From assembly GCA_965217615.1 (NCBI GenBank), contig CBDCIT010000018.1:124001-188000 (forward strand): a DNA stretch of 64,000 nt, read 5' to 3'. Below the pieces are notes generated by a model. It saw only the letters and a list, made by a program, of their open reading frames with translations. It did no database searches and had not been told where the DNA came from. Source of the stretch: CAVOAK01 sp965217615. GTDB lineage: Bacteria; Pseudomonadota; Alphaproteobacteria; UBA8366; CAVOAK01. The position numbers and the translations under genes are program-made. The first letter of the stretch is position 1. Each line of letters starts with the position of its first letter. Below, piece after piece: positions 36,601 to 45,333 of this stretch.

Positions 36601-37389
36601 ACCAACACCAGCATGCAGCAGAAGACGAATTTCAATGCGCCGTCTGCTGTCTGCCGTGCGGCGGTCATGTATGTATTCCGCACGCTCGTGAGCGACGATA
36701 TCCCTCTCAACGAAGGCTGTCTCAAGCCGCTCGACATCATCATTCCCAAGGGCTCCATGTTGGCGCCCGAGTTTCCCGCCGCCGTCGTCGCCGGAAATGT
36801 CGAAACCTGCCAGGTCATTACCGATACGCTCTTCGGCGCCTTGGGGATAATGGCGGCCTCCCAGGGGACCATGAACAATGTCACTTTCGGCAACGACCGC
36901 TATCAATACTACGAGACCGTCTGCGGCGGTTCCGGCGCCGGGCCAGACTTTGACGGAACGGCTGCGGTTCATACCCACATGACCAATACACGACTGACCG
37001 ACCCGGAAATCTTGGAATGGCGGTTCCCTGTAATGCTCGAAGGCTTCGAAATTCGCCGGGACAGCGGCGGACGGGGCAGCCATCAAGGCGGCGACGGCGC
37101 GCGGCGGCGGCTTCGTTTCCTAGAAGAAATGGACCTCAGTATCCTTTCCAACCACCGTAGGATTCCACCCTATGGATTGGCGAGCGGCGAGCCGGGCGAG
37201 TGTGGTCGCAATTGGGTTGAACGGGCTGACGGCACGATTACGCAGATGAGTGGAGCCGACCGTACACATGTCCACCCGGGCGACGTGTTTGTTCTGGAAA
37301 CGCCGTCGGGTGGTGGTTATGGCGAGGCAGAAGATAAGGATCTGCCGCAAGGCGAGACCAGGGGATCAACCAAAAGAGCTGCGGAGTGA
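33700..37389 (+). CDS. Hydantoinase A/B fusion, 5-oxoprolinase type
   Basis: ATP-dependent enzyme predicted to open 5-oxoproline to glutamate, or a related hydantoin ring. At 1229 residues it has the length of the fused eukaryote-type OPLAH proteins. The N-terminal HyuA half begins QFWVDRGGTFTDIVARRPDG, continues with IKMGTTVATNALLERKGERT and the ATPase-fold motif FDMGGTSTDVAHF. The HyuB half starts near residue 700 (DPVMLEVFNNLFMSIAEQMG) and includes ANAPHIPVHLGSMSESV, NTPYNGGTHLPDVTVITPVF and GSRGHHAELGGTTPGSMPP. Substrate cannot be read from sequence; the adjacent D-glutamate-cyclase-like gene favours 5-oxoproline. Cytoplasmic. Confidence 0.9.
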   Translation: MQSEKSIEQETSGGLWQFWVDRGGTFTDIVARRPDGSLETHKLLSENSEHYRDAAAQGIRELLRVPPDDAIPAEQIDSIKMGTTVATNALLERKGERTLLCTTKGFRDALRIAYQNRPRLFDLHIVRPELLYDRVEEIDERMSAQGQIVSDLDIESTQKKLAQAYANGIRSVAVVFMHGYRYPEHELKVADLAREIGFTQVSTSFETSPLMKLVSRGDTTVVDAYLSPILLGYVNQVAELVGDVRLMFMQSNGGLTDARLFQGKDAILSGPAGGIVGGVETSGLAGFDSIITFDMGGTSTDVAHFNGEYERAFETLVAGVRMRAPMMLIHTVAAGGGSMCVFDGSRYRVGPESAGANPGPACYRRGGPLTVTDCNVMLGKLQPEFFPHVFGNDQKQSLDADVVHQKFADLRDQIREKTGDDRLPVEVADGYLKIAVENMANAIKRISVQRGYDVTEYALCCFGGAGGQHACLVADALGMKKVVIHHFAGVLSAYGMGLANIRAMREKAVEAKLSDDVFKEVETILTELVEAASDEVLAQGVAEARLSAVRKVHLRYEGTDTALEVEFGDPKSMAAAFKAAYRQRYGFTMPEKPFIVEAAAAEVIGTTADVADEAVASARSSGKPEALATVQSYMDAELRMTPVFDRDELFPGDTIDGPAIIRETTATTIVEPGWRAELTETRYLVLTRVAARPNREAIGTSVDPVMLEVFNNLFMSIAEQMGHTLQNTAYSVNIKERLDFSCAVFDAQGDLVANAPHIPVHLGSMSESVRTVIRENGGEMVPGDVFALNTPYNGGTHLPDVTVITPVFDKAGRTILFYVGSRGHHAELGGTTPGSMPPDSTRIDEEGILIDNFKLVEAGGFREAAFVELLESGPYPSRNIGQNIADIKAQIAANEKGVQELRRMVDHFGLDVVHAYMRHVQNNAEECVRCVIDVLSDGRFAYTLDDGSVIDVQISIDRQGRNATIDFTNTSMQQKTNFNAPSAVCRAAVMYVFRTLVSDDIPLNEGCLKPLDIIIPKGSMLAPEFPAAVVAGNVETCQVITDTLFGALGIMAASQGTMNNVTFGNDRYQYYETVCGGSGAGPDFDGTAAVHTHMTNTRLTDPEILEWRFPVMLEGFEIRRDSGGRGSHQGGDGARRRLRFLEEMDLSILSNHRRIPPYGLASGEPGECGRNWVERADGTITQMSGADRTHVHPGDVFVLETPSGGGYGEAEDKDLPQGETRGSTKRAAE

Positions 37390-37431
37390 ACCGCACGTGC
37401 GGTTCGAATTGAAACAGACGGCTTGCGTGAA

Positions 37432-37629
37432 TTAATTCCCTGCTTCTTCCTCGTCGAGCGGCGGGCATTCACCGTTCGCATCAATTTCCACATGCTCTGC
37501 CACATGCTCGTAGTTGCGGGCGCTCACTTCCATTTGATCTAAGAGCGCCGGCGTCTGCTGGCCGACTTGGCGAAAGAACTTTGCTGCATTTCTAAGCAGT
37601 TTCGCGGCCTGTTCTGCGCTTGTCGCCAT
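37432..37629 (-). CDS. small acidic helical protein, unknown
   Basis: A 65-residue protein from ATG 37629 with a good ribosome site (GGGAGG). It is mostly helical (AEQAAKLLRNAAKFFRQVGQ) and ends in an acidic tail (CPPLDEEEAGN). No membrane segment. I do not recognise a family. It is convergent with the 5-oxoprolinase gene, 42 bases away. The codon pattern and ribosome site make it a likely real gene. Confidence 0.55.
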   Translation of the reverse strand: MATSAEQAAKLLRNAAKFFRQVGQQTPALLDQMEVSARNYEHVAEHVEIDANGECPPLDEEEAGN

Positions 37630-38282
37630 ATGGTGCCTCCCTCGCTTCGATTGCCAATGCGGCCCGGTGCTCTGTCGTATTCTTGGCAGCAAGCGCCAAG
37701 GGCAGCCAGCCCGCATCCGACTGGCGGATGTGCGACTGGTGTTGAAGCGACGCCTCATCGCGCCTAATCGGCATGCGTTGTCCTAACCGAGCCCCCCGGC
37801 TTGTGCAAGAGGTCGCTGCATGTCGCGGCACATTGTCGCGACACAGCTTTGTAATGTAACTCGGAAACGGCGCGCCGGTATGTTGCAAGGGGGAAGCACG
37901 GCGCTTCGCCGCATCCGCTAAACCACACGCCGGCGGTCGAGAACCCACAACTCGTCGGCGTAATTGCGCCCGCACCTGGCATTCACGTTGCCGCAACGTA
38001 TGTGACGATAATGAGCGATGTGCTTGACGCTGCGCCCGTAGGAGCGATCGTGCTGATCCTCGCAATGGAGCTATGCAACAATTTCGGCGTGTCGTTGATC
38101 GCGCGGCGGATCAGGCTAAGATACCTGATGGGCAAATCATTTGATTGCGGACCTCTATCTGTTTGCGGGTCGGCAAAGCTGATACGTTTGGCGACAACGT
38201 CGCGTCAAGTTGGGCTTGATGTGCCCGTTTGCTGTGATAGCCGCGATGTTCATCATACGCCTGCCATCGGGGAGCCTTGGCC
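37630..38282. other. 653-base region without a convincing gene
   Basis: Open frames here are short, start without ribosome sites and end inside neighbouring genes. A small palindrome TGTCGCGACA occurs at 37834-37843, preceded by a half copy. The promoter of the AsmA-like gene must lie in the right part; GGGGAG stands just before the start codons at 38277-38285. No tRNA or other RNA gene was recognised. Confidence 0.4.
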
Positions 38283-41200
38283 GTGCGCAAACTGTTAATT
38301 GGTTTCGCCGGATTTATCGCCATTGGGTTTGTGGCGGTTTTTATTGCGCCAAGTTTCATCGATTGGAATGGCTACAAGGGCCGGATCACGGCCGCCATTG
38401 AGAATGCCACGGGGCTGTCGCTTGCCATCGATGGCGACATAGCGCTGGCGATTTTGCCGACCCCCTCACTCGCCGTTTCGGGCCTCCGCGTTGTTGGTGC
38501 GGGCGAGTCCGACCTGGTGCGGTTAGAAGAGTTGCGCGTTCGGATGGGGATCGCTGGATTGTTCGAACGTCGCCTTGATGTCACCAGTGTAACCCTGATC
38601 AAGCCGGTGATCGGTCTTCAGGTCAGCGAAGATGGGACGCCGAACTGGACTCTTTCATCCGTGTCGGTCGGCTCCGATAGCGACGGGCAGACGGGTGCCG
38701 CAGACAGTTCTAGTGCACTCGGTTCCGAGTTCGACGTTTTTCTTACCAACCTTCTCGTGGAGGACGGATCGCTGCACTATCGCGATACCGCAAGCGGTAT
38801 CGATGAGCTTGTTGAGAACATCGACGCCATGGTCTCTGCAGAGTCGTTGGAAGGTCCCTTCAAAGTCACGGCAAATGTCACGCTCCGCGGCCAGCAACTT
38901 GCCATAGCGCTAACAACGGGCCGCATCGAGTCCGACCGTCCGATTTCACTTGAGCTTTCGGCGGAGACAGACGAGCCGAAGACAGTCTTGGCGTATGTAG
39001 GCACGCTGAGCGAGCTTTCGGACGTCGGTCGTCTCGAAGGCAAGCTGCGTGTTAGCGGCACAGATGTTGGGCGACTGATTGCCAAGCACGCGGAGATAGC
39101 GTTGCCGCGACTTTTGGCGAGTGACTATTCGCTTGAAGCTTCGCTATCGGCGTCAGGTGAGGAGGTCGCGCTCAATGACGCATCGATTCAACTCGGCGAA
39201 TCTCGAGCGACGGGAGCCATCGACGCGCGGTTTGAAGAACCGCTACAGGTAAACCTCGCGCTTAACTTCACAAGTTTGAATCTCGACTCACTCCTGGGTC
39301 AAATTGCGGCGGCGGACGTGCCTGCATCGAACAGCGCGAGGTCCGCCGCGGCTGGCTCGACCGGCAGTACGGGAGGTCAAGACACTGGCAGTCGGACCGA
39401 AGTCGAATCACCATTCGAGTTACCGACTAATGTGAATTTGAGCCTCGATCTGGAGGCTGGCGTCGTGCAGTTCCGCTCCGGCATTATTCGTGAGGCGACG
39501 CTGCGGGCTGTCCTCAGCAATGGCAGCATTGCAGTTGAGCAGGCCACTGCATTGTTGCCTGGCGCTTCGGATGTGTCGCTTTCGGGGTTCGTTCAGCCGG
39601 TTGAAGGTAAGCCACAATTCGATGGAGCGCTGGCAGTCACGTCGGACAATCTGCGGGGCATCTTCGACTGGCTAAAGATTGCGCCGGGATCGCTACCTGC
39701 CGATCGTCTGCGCAATTTCTCATATAGGAGCATGCTTAAGGCCACACCCGAGGCGATTGAGGTCACCGACATCAACGTCGAACTGGACGCGAGCAAGATT
39801 ACTGGAGGGCTGGCTGTCGCCTTGCGCGAACGGCTTGCATTAGGTCTTCGCGTCGAGATAGACAAACTCAATCTCGACCCGTATTTGCAGCGACCTGCCG
39901 AGGGCGTCAACAAGCCTAAGGCGTCAGCTTCAGTGGTAAGACAACAGCCGTCCACTGGGTCGGGGGCGGCGTCGAGCGCGGCGGCTGTCCTCGGGTCGCT
40001 CGCGATACTTAACGAATTCGATGCCAACATAGATGCGCGGATCGAGCGGCTAAGCGTTCGCGATATGGTTGTTGAGAAGCTTCACATCGACACGACCCTT
40101 GTCGGGGGAAAGCTGACGTTTCACGAGGCCAGCGTGGGCACGATCGCAGGTGTTGCGGCCAAAATTAGCGGTGAAGTAAACGGAATTGCACAAAACCCGA
40201 CCGCCGCGCTCACATTTGCGGCAAGCAGCCGCGATGTGGAGGCGCTTGCCCGCGTCGCGGGGGTAAACCTGCGCCTTCCACAGGCAGCGAAGCGCAACGT
40301 TGCTGTTAACGGTCAGTTAAATGGTGGTTTGCAGGACTTGGCCGTGAAGGCCACAGTTGACATGCTGGGCGCCAAGGCGAGCTTCGAGGGAAAAATCAAG
40401 GATATCGCCTTCGATCCAGCCTACGATTTCAAGTTGGCGCTCGATCATCCGGACCTGGCCGAGGTAATGCGGCTCGTTGCCCCCAACTATAAGCCGGCGG
40501 CAACGAACTTGGGGCCCCTCACGATCAACCTTCGTGCCGCAGGTACACAGACGTTCGCCAAGGTGACGGAGTTGAAAGGGAACGCTGGCCCGTTTGCACT
40601 TCGGGGAAATGCCAGCATCAAGCTTGGCGGATCGCAGCCGGACATAAAGGCTGACATAGCAACAAGCGAGATATTGCTGGACCTAATACTGCCGGTTCGC
40701 GGGCCGCCGCGCGCTCGATCGGCGAAGCGACGATCGCGCGCAGCTGCTTCTGCGGCATCGGCTGCATCTGGCGCAAAGTCCGCTGCGGCCCGATCGGCCG
40801 CTTCACCTGCAACAAGCCTATTCCCACGTGCCAACGTGGAACTAAATGGGCGCTTGGCGGCGTTGACCATGGATAGCATTCGGTTGGAAGATCCGCAATT
40901 CCATCTGCTTCTCAAGGACGGCAGGCTCAACATCGATCGATTCACCGCCAAGGCTTTTGGCGGGTCGCTCGAATCGACGATCACGATAGACGGTAATTAT
41001 CCAGATCCCCGCATTGCTTCCAGCGTCGCCGCCAAAGACCTACAGCTGCGTTTGTTGATCAACGCTTTCGCCGATTTCGATCGTGCCGAGGGGCCCGTCT
41101 CGACCAACCTGGAATTTACGGCGGAAGGCCTAAGTCAGGAACGCGTGATTGCCACTTTGAACGGCAAGGGTTCCGTCAGTGGAAAGGTTCGCGTGCTCGC

Positions 41201-41732
41201 AACCGAAGAGGAGAAGGCCGCCGCTGTGGCGGGAAGCCTTATTGGTGCGCTGCTTGGCAGCAAGGTTCGCGAGATACGTCCCTTTACGGATGTCTTTGGT
41301 GTGCTTTTGGAGTCCTTCGGAAACCGCCCTGCGACCTTGACGGGCGATTACACGATAGCAAATGGCGTGGTGCGGACCGAAGCGGCGGTTCTCGACGGGG
41401 GCGCGGCGCGCGCGGTTACTCGCGGTACGGCCGACCTTCCGGCATTGCAAATCGACACTGTTACAGCCGTTTACAAGGGCGACGGATCCGAACCGTTTGT
41501 AACGGCAGCGCTGTCGGGCCCGCTGGATGCGCCGAGTATCAAGTTCGGTGGAAATGCTCTGAAACCGGGCAAGTCAGCTACTCAAGCCAGCCCCTTGGAG
41601 AAGTTGTTGCCAGGAATTCTGGGCGGGAAGAAGCCACAGTCAGCTCCAAAACCGGCGTCTGGGCAATCGCAGCAACAACTGAAACCAGAGGATCTGCTAA
41701 AAGATCTGCTGAAGGGGCTTGGAGGCGGTTAG
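38283..41732 (+). CDS. AsmA-family envelope protein
   Basis: Large inner-membrane-anchored periplasmic protein of the AsmA/TamB-like group, thought to move lipids or help outer-membrane assembly. About 1149 residues: one N-terminal membrane helix (IGFAGFIAIGFVAVFIAPSF) followed by the hallmark DWNGYKGRITAAIENATG and GDIALAILPTPSLAVSGLRV, then a long beta-rich body. A low-complexity Ala/Ser/Arg stretch near residues 805-845 and a Lys/Pro/Gln-rich C terminus are present. The start is GTG at 38283, with suitable spacing from GGGGAG; TTG at 38277 is an alternative. Monocistronic, convergent with the ribbon-helix-helix gene. Confidence 0.88.
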   Translation: MRKLLIGFAGFIAIGFVAVFIAPSFIDWNGYKGRITAAIENATGLSLAIDGDIALAILPTPSLAVSGLRVVGAGESDLVRLEELRVRMGIAGLFERRLDVTSVTLIKPVIGLQVSEDGTPNWTLSSVSVGSDSDGQTGAADSSSALGSEFDVFLTNLLVEDGSLHYRDTASGIDELVENIDAMVSAESLEGPFKVTANVTLRGQQLAIALTTGRIESDRPISLELSAETDEPKTVLAYVGTLSELSDVGRLEGKLRVSGTDVGRLIAKHAEIALPRLLASDYSLEASLSASGEEVALNDASIQLGESRATGAIDARFEEPLQVNLALNFTSLNLDSLLGQIAAADVPASNSARSAAAGSTGSTGGQDTGSRTEVESPFELPTNVNLSLDLEAGVVQFRSGIIREATLRAVLSNGSIAVEQATALLPGASDVSLSGFVQPVEGKPQFDGALAVTSDNLRGIFDWLKIAPGSLPADRLRNFSYRSMLKATPEAIEVTDINVELDASKITGGLAVALRERLALGLRVEIDKLNLDPYLQRPAEGVNKPKASASVVRQQPSTGSGAASSAAAVLGSLAILNEFDANIDARIERLSVRDMVVEKLHIDTTLVGGKLTFHEASVGTIAGVAAKISGEVNGIAQNPTAALTFAASSRDVEALARVAGVNLRLPQAAKRNVAVNGQLNGGLQDLAVKATVDMLGAKASFEGKIKDIAFDPAYDFKLALDHPDLAEVMRLVAPNYKPAATNLGPLTINLRAAGTQTFAKVTELKGNAGPFALRGNASIKLGGSQPDIKADIATSEILLDLILPVRGPPRARSAKRRSRAAASAASAASGAKSAAARSAASPATSLFPRANVELNGRLAALTMDSIRLEDPQFHLLLKDGRLNIDRFTAKAFGGSLESTITIDGNYPDPRIASSVAAKDLQLRLLINAFADFDRAEGPVSTNLEFTAEGLSQERVIATLNGKGSVSGKVRVLATEEEKAAAVAGSLIGALLGSKVREIRPFTDVFGVLLESFGNRPATLTGDYTIANGVVRTEAAVLDGGAARAVTRGTADLPALQIDTVTAVYKGDGSEPFVTAALSGPLDAPSIKFGGNALKPGKSATQASPLEKLLPGILGGKKPQSAPKPASGQSQQQLKPEDLLKDLLKGLGGG

Positions 41733-41738
41733 CATCTT

Positions 41739-42038
41739 TTATCGCCCCGCCCGTAGCTCTCTTAGGACAAACACGCGGATTGCACTCGACAGGTTGCCCG
41801 GCCGACGGTAATCAATCTCTGTGATCAGCCGATTTAACGGCGTGCCCTTGCGGGCAGCTATCTCCTTGAATTCCTGCCAGAACGCATTTTCAAGCGATAT
41901 GCTGGTCGCATGGCCCGCGACGAGCACGGAATGTTTTCTCATCGCTGCCGGATCGTCAGCATCCGCTAATGTGGCTCGATCGTCCGCCGTGGCTTCGGCG
42001 CTCGGTGGGCTGCTATCCCTAGCGTAGGGGGGCGTCAT
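41739..42038 (-). CDS. ribbon-helix-helix domain protein
   Basis: Small 99-residue protein with a disordered N terminus and a C-terminal ribbon-helix-helix-like domain (MRKHSVLVAGHATSISLENA followed by FWQEFKEIAARKGTPLNRL). It resembles the RHH_4 proteins common in alphaproteobacteria, some annotated as DNA-binding regulators. ATG at 42038 overlaps the upstream TfoX-like stop as ATGA, so the two are one transcription unit. Target unknown. Confidence 0.78.
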   Translation of the reverse strand: MTPPYARDSSPPSAEATADDRATLADADDPAAMRKHSVLVAGHATSISLENAFWQEFKEIAARKGTPLNRLITEIDYRRPGNLSSAIRVFVLRELRAGR

Positions 42039-42382
42039 TTGCGTTTCGCACGTTCGGCCGCAGCAACTGCTTCCCGTGCCCAATCGACGACTTCAGCCGG
42101 GTCCTCGAGCACGTCCAGCGATACGGTGTAATACGGCATCTCGATGACCCTGCCGGCAGTTTTCCCGCGTCCCTCGTAGGTAAACGGCGATTGACCCGCC
42201 GCTTCGAAATGCGCGCGGGTTTGGTCGTCAACCCGGAAGTAGAGCTGGCCGTCGGCGATCAGCGCGAACATCAACTTTTCATTGTAGATGCCGACCCCGC
42301 CAAACATCGCACGGGCTTCGACGTTGCCAAGCGCTGCCAGTTGATCCAGCACGAAATCCCGAAACTCCCTAGACCAAGCCAT
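42035..42382 (-). CDS. TfoX N-terminal domain protein
   Basis: A 115-residue protein consisting only of the TfoX N-terminal domain: EFRDFVLDQLAALGNVEARA, MFGGVGIYNEKLMFALIADG, LYFRVDDQTRAHFEAAG, and MPYYTVSLDVLEDPAEVVDW. Stand-alone versions are widespread and of unclear role; it lacks the C-terminal part of competence regulator TfoX/Sxy. Coupled to the ribbon-helix-helix gene downstream. Confidence 0.88.
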   Translation of the reverse strand: MAWSREFRDFVLDQLAALGNVEARAMFGGVGIYNEKLMFALIADGQLYFRVDDQTRAHFEAAGQSPFTYEGRGKTAGRVIEMPYYTVSLDVLEDPAEVVDWAREAVAAAERAKRK

Positions 42383-42418
42383 ACTTAGGCCTCGAGCAAA
42401 CGGATTGTGTTGGCATCA

Positions 42419-43081
42419 CTATAGCCGGTCGACGAACGCACAGACCGCGGAGATTGCCGATTGCCAATTCGCTTGTTCCGTGAGGCCCGACGATACACGC
42501 GGCCGGAAGCTGTGATCGCCGTCCGCAAGCCAATGCAGCCGAATGTTAGGGGACAACACATAATCCTCCACCTCTTCGGCCGCACCAAATGGATCGCGCG
42601 TTCCTTGGCAGATCAGCGTCGGCGTCTGCAGGTCTACGAGATGCGCCATACGCCGGGAGGTGACGGGCTTTCCTGGAGGATGGAATGGGTAGCCAAGGCA
42701 AACAAGACCCCCTACCGCCAACTCGTCTGCCAGGAGACTTGCGGTTCGGCCACCGAGCGACTTACTGCCAATAATCAGATCCCGTGCACCCAAGCGCTCG
42801 ATCATCGTTTTCCATGTCTGCAATAGAACTGGTTCTCGATCGGGCGGTCTCCGACGAGCGACACGGCGCGCTTCCGACATATATGGAAAATCGAACCGAA
42901 CGACACGAATTCCATGCGCGGAAATACCCTCGGAGAACGCCACCATGAAGGGCGAGCGCATGTCTATGCCAGCACCATGCGCGAGCACGATTGTCTGCGC
43001 CGTGCTCGCCGGATCCGAATCCAGAATCTCGGGGACGTACTCTGCCGAGCCGCTCAAATCCGTTCTAAACGACGCGGCCAA
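42419..43081 (-). CDS. alpha/beta hydrolase (KANL3/Tex30-like)
   Basis: A 220-residue serine hydrolase. Seen: oxyanion segment TIVLAHGAGIDMRSPFM, nucleophile elbow LIIGSKSLGGRTAS with Ser in GSKSLGG, acid LICQGTRDPFGAAEEV and catalytic His in LADGDHSFRPR. These match the family of dienelactone-hydrolase-like proteins related to KANL3/Tex30. Substrate unknown. It ends 36 bases before the TfoX-like gene, so the three may form one unit. Part of its 5' region reappears in altered form near 45180-45470. Confidence 0.87.
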   Translation of the reverse strand: MAASFRTDLSGSAEYVPEILDSDPASTAQTIVLAHGAGIDMRSPFMVAFSEGISAHGIRVVRFDFPYMSEARRVARRRPPDREPVLLQTWKTMIERLGARDLIIGSKSLGGRTASLLADELAVGGLVCLGYPFHPPGKPVTSRRMAHLVDLQTPTLICQGTRDPFGAAEEVEDYVLSPNIRLHWLADGDHSFRPRVSSGLTEQANWQSAISAVCAFVDRL

Positions 43082-43093
43082 CTAAGCTGTCGA

Positions 43094-44513
43094 CTAATCT
43101 AGGGGACCAAGCATCGCTTCAGGACGCACCCATTTATCGAATTCCTCGTCCGTCAACAGCTTTAGCGACAGCGCAGCCTGCTTCAGCGTCGTTCCTTCCG
43201 CATGGGCCTTCTTAGCGACCTTTGCCGCAGGTTTGTATTTGATATGCGGAGTGAGGGCCGTTACCAGCATCAGCGAGTTCTCAAGAAGTTCTTGAATTCG
43301 CTCATGGTTGGCTTTGATGCCAGCTACGCAGTTGTCGGTAAAACTGGTCGATGCGTCAGCCACTAAACGTATTGACTGTAAGAGATTGTAGATCATCACC
43401 GGTTTGAACACGTTGAGTTCGAAGTGACCATTTGAGCCGGACACCGTGATGGCAACATGGTTTCCCATGACCTGCGCGCAGACCATTGTCAGCGCTTCGC
43501 ACTGCGTGGGATTGACCTTGCCCGGCATGATTGAGGAGCCGGGTTCGTTTTCCGGTAGAATCAACTCGCCGAGACCGCTGCGTGGTCCCGAACCGAGAAA
43601 ACGGATGTCGTTGGCAATCTTCATCAGCGACGCGGAAATCGTATTGAGGGCTCCCGAGGCCTCGATGCAACTGGCGTCATGATCGCGCGAGCGCCTCGAT
43701 CTTGGTGATCCGCGGTGACAAAGGGGAGGCCGCTGATCTTCGCAACGGCCGTCGGCAAAGTGCTCGCCGAATCCATGTTTTGCATTCAAGCCTGTTCCGA
43801 CCGCAGGTTCCGCCTTGGGCCAAGTGCAGCAGGCGCGGCAGCGAGACTTCGATGCGCTCGATGCCGTACTCGATCTGCTTGGCGTAGCCGGAAAGCATTC
43901 ACTGGCCCATCGTCAATGGCGTCGCATCCTGCGTGCCGATGCCGGCCGATTTTGATGCATTCGGAAAATTCAGCCGCCTTTGCATCTCAGACTCGCGCGC
44001 AGTGAGCGTAGCGCCGGGAGCAGACGGATGGTGAACTTCTTCCACAGGCCGGCGATGTGCATGGCCGATGGAAACTGAGTCGTTGGAGGATCTGGCTCGC
44101 AACAGCACGTCATCGGTCATCGGCACGACCTGTTTCTTTGAGCCAAGCGTACCGCCCAACATTTCTATCGCTCCCCATTGGCGATCACTTCGTTGGCGTT
44201 CATGTTGCGATTGTGTGCCCCACACCCGTGTGCCAGACGATGAGCGGAAAGTGGTCGTTAAGTTTGACGTCAATCACTTCCTGAGCTGCGTCGACAATGG
44301 CGCCGCAGACGAATTGATTAAGCGCTGCGTGCGCAATATTGGCGGACAAGCAGCGGCTTTCTTCTGAATGCCCAGTGCGCGAAACAATGGATCGGGCATC
44401 CGCTCGTCGCCGATTTTGAAGTCTTGCAGACTGCGCTGCGTCTGCGCGCCACAATACCGCATCGGTCGGGCACCTGCATCTTTCCTCAGAGTATCTTCTT
44501 CGATCCGCGTCAT
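43094..44513 (-). pseudogene. fumC: class II fumarase, frameshifted
   Basis: Fumarase interconverts fumarate and malate in the TCA cycle. The C-terminal 200 residues (up to about 43680) are intact and include the signature GSSIMPGKVNPTQCEALTMV. Upstream the match continues in changing frames: SGYAKQIEYGIERIEVSLPR, LPRLLHLAQGGT, then QSSND-like RSSNDSVSIGHAH, PLIVWHTGVG, and the N terminus MTRIEEDT at 44513 with GAQTQRSLQDFKIGDERMP. Single extra bases are visible, for instance after the AQGGT codons. Given the adjacent interleaved region I suspect consensus error more than true decay. Confidence 0.8.
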
Positions 44514-44729
44514 TGGACATGTCATTCTCTCTTGGTGCGCTTGGGCGAGAATAGCTGTTGTTTGATTAGTAGTGTGTCTACTCCCGGTCGCCAAGCCATC
44601 ACCGGAACGATTGTCCCCACGTGCGCGGCCGTGGCGCGAGACTAGACGACGATCGCCATTGCCAGTAACACGCCGCTCCGGACAGTTGCCAGACGCACTG
44701 GTAGCCGACATTTTCGGTGCATCCTCTCA

Positions 44730-45333
44730 ATGAAACATTTGCTGATCTTGACCGCGGTCGGGATCGCTGCGGCGTTTGGCTGGCGGCATCTACACAACAT
44801 CGCACTCGAAACCGAGCAGTCACGGTCGAACCGCAGCCAGTCGGGCATCACCGAGAGCAAAAAGACGCAAAGTTTTGCGCTGATAGATCCGGCAATTGCC
44901 AGAAATGTGGTGCTACGTCGCCAACAAGTCATGAAGAGTTTCTGGAAACTCCTCTTCGAAATCGATCGATGTCCTCATAAAAGACGGGTAACCTGGTCCG
45001 AACCCAAATTGCTGCGCTCGCCGTTGAAATCGCGATAGACGCGCAGGACCTGCTAACTCGTGCGTTCCTTCCTGGCACCAGCTATAATGACGTGTCCGAT
45101 CCTAAGACGCGTGCTCGCCCGGAAGTCTGGATCGAAAGCTACCAGTTTCAGGCTTCCGCTGAACATATCCTCGCGAAAATCGAACCGACTACGACACGAA
45201 TTCCATGCGTACCGGCGAAATAGGGGCGCTCTCGAGAGAATTGGCGTCGGTTGGATGAAACGCTTGCAGCAATTGTCATTTGAACTATCGCCAGCACCGA
45301 CTAGCGACGAGCACAATTTGATTCGTTGTGGCA
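44730..45333 (+). pseudogene. cytochrome c'-like gene, frameshifted
   Basis: Three frames make a class II cytochrome c (c'-type) pattern. From ATG 44730: an N-terminal signal-like segment (LLILTAVGIAAAFGWRHL) then DPAIARNVVLRRQQVMKSFW. After a shift near 44980: LVRTQIAALAVEIAIDAQDL and TRARPEVWIESYQFQASAEH. After another shift the heme motif CSNCH (45265-45279) is followed by LNYR. The last part also contains bits of the alpha/beta hydrolase region, so it belongs at least partly to the interleaved tract. Confidence 0.6.

Noticed and set aside
36091..37086. 331-codon open frame antisense to the 5-oxoprolinase
   Set aside because: The sense strand carries the conserved HyuB domain throughout; the antisense product has no family features.
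38002..38298. 98-codon plus-strand frame before the AsmA-like gene
   Set aside because: No ribosome site, overlaps the AsmA start, Cys-rich tail looks random.
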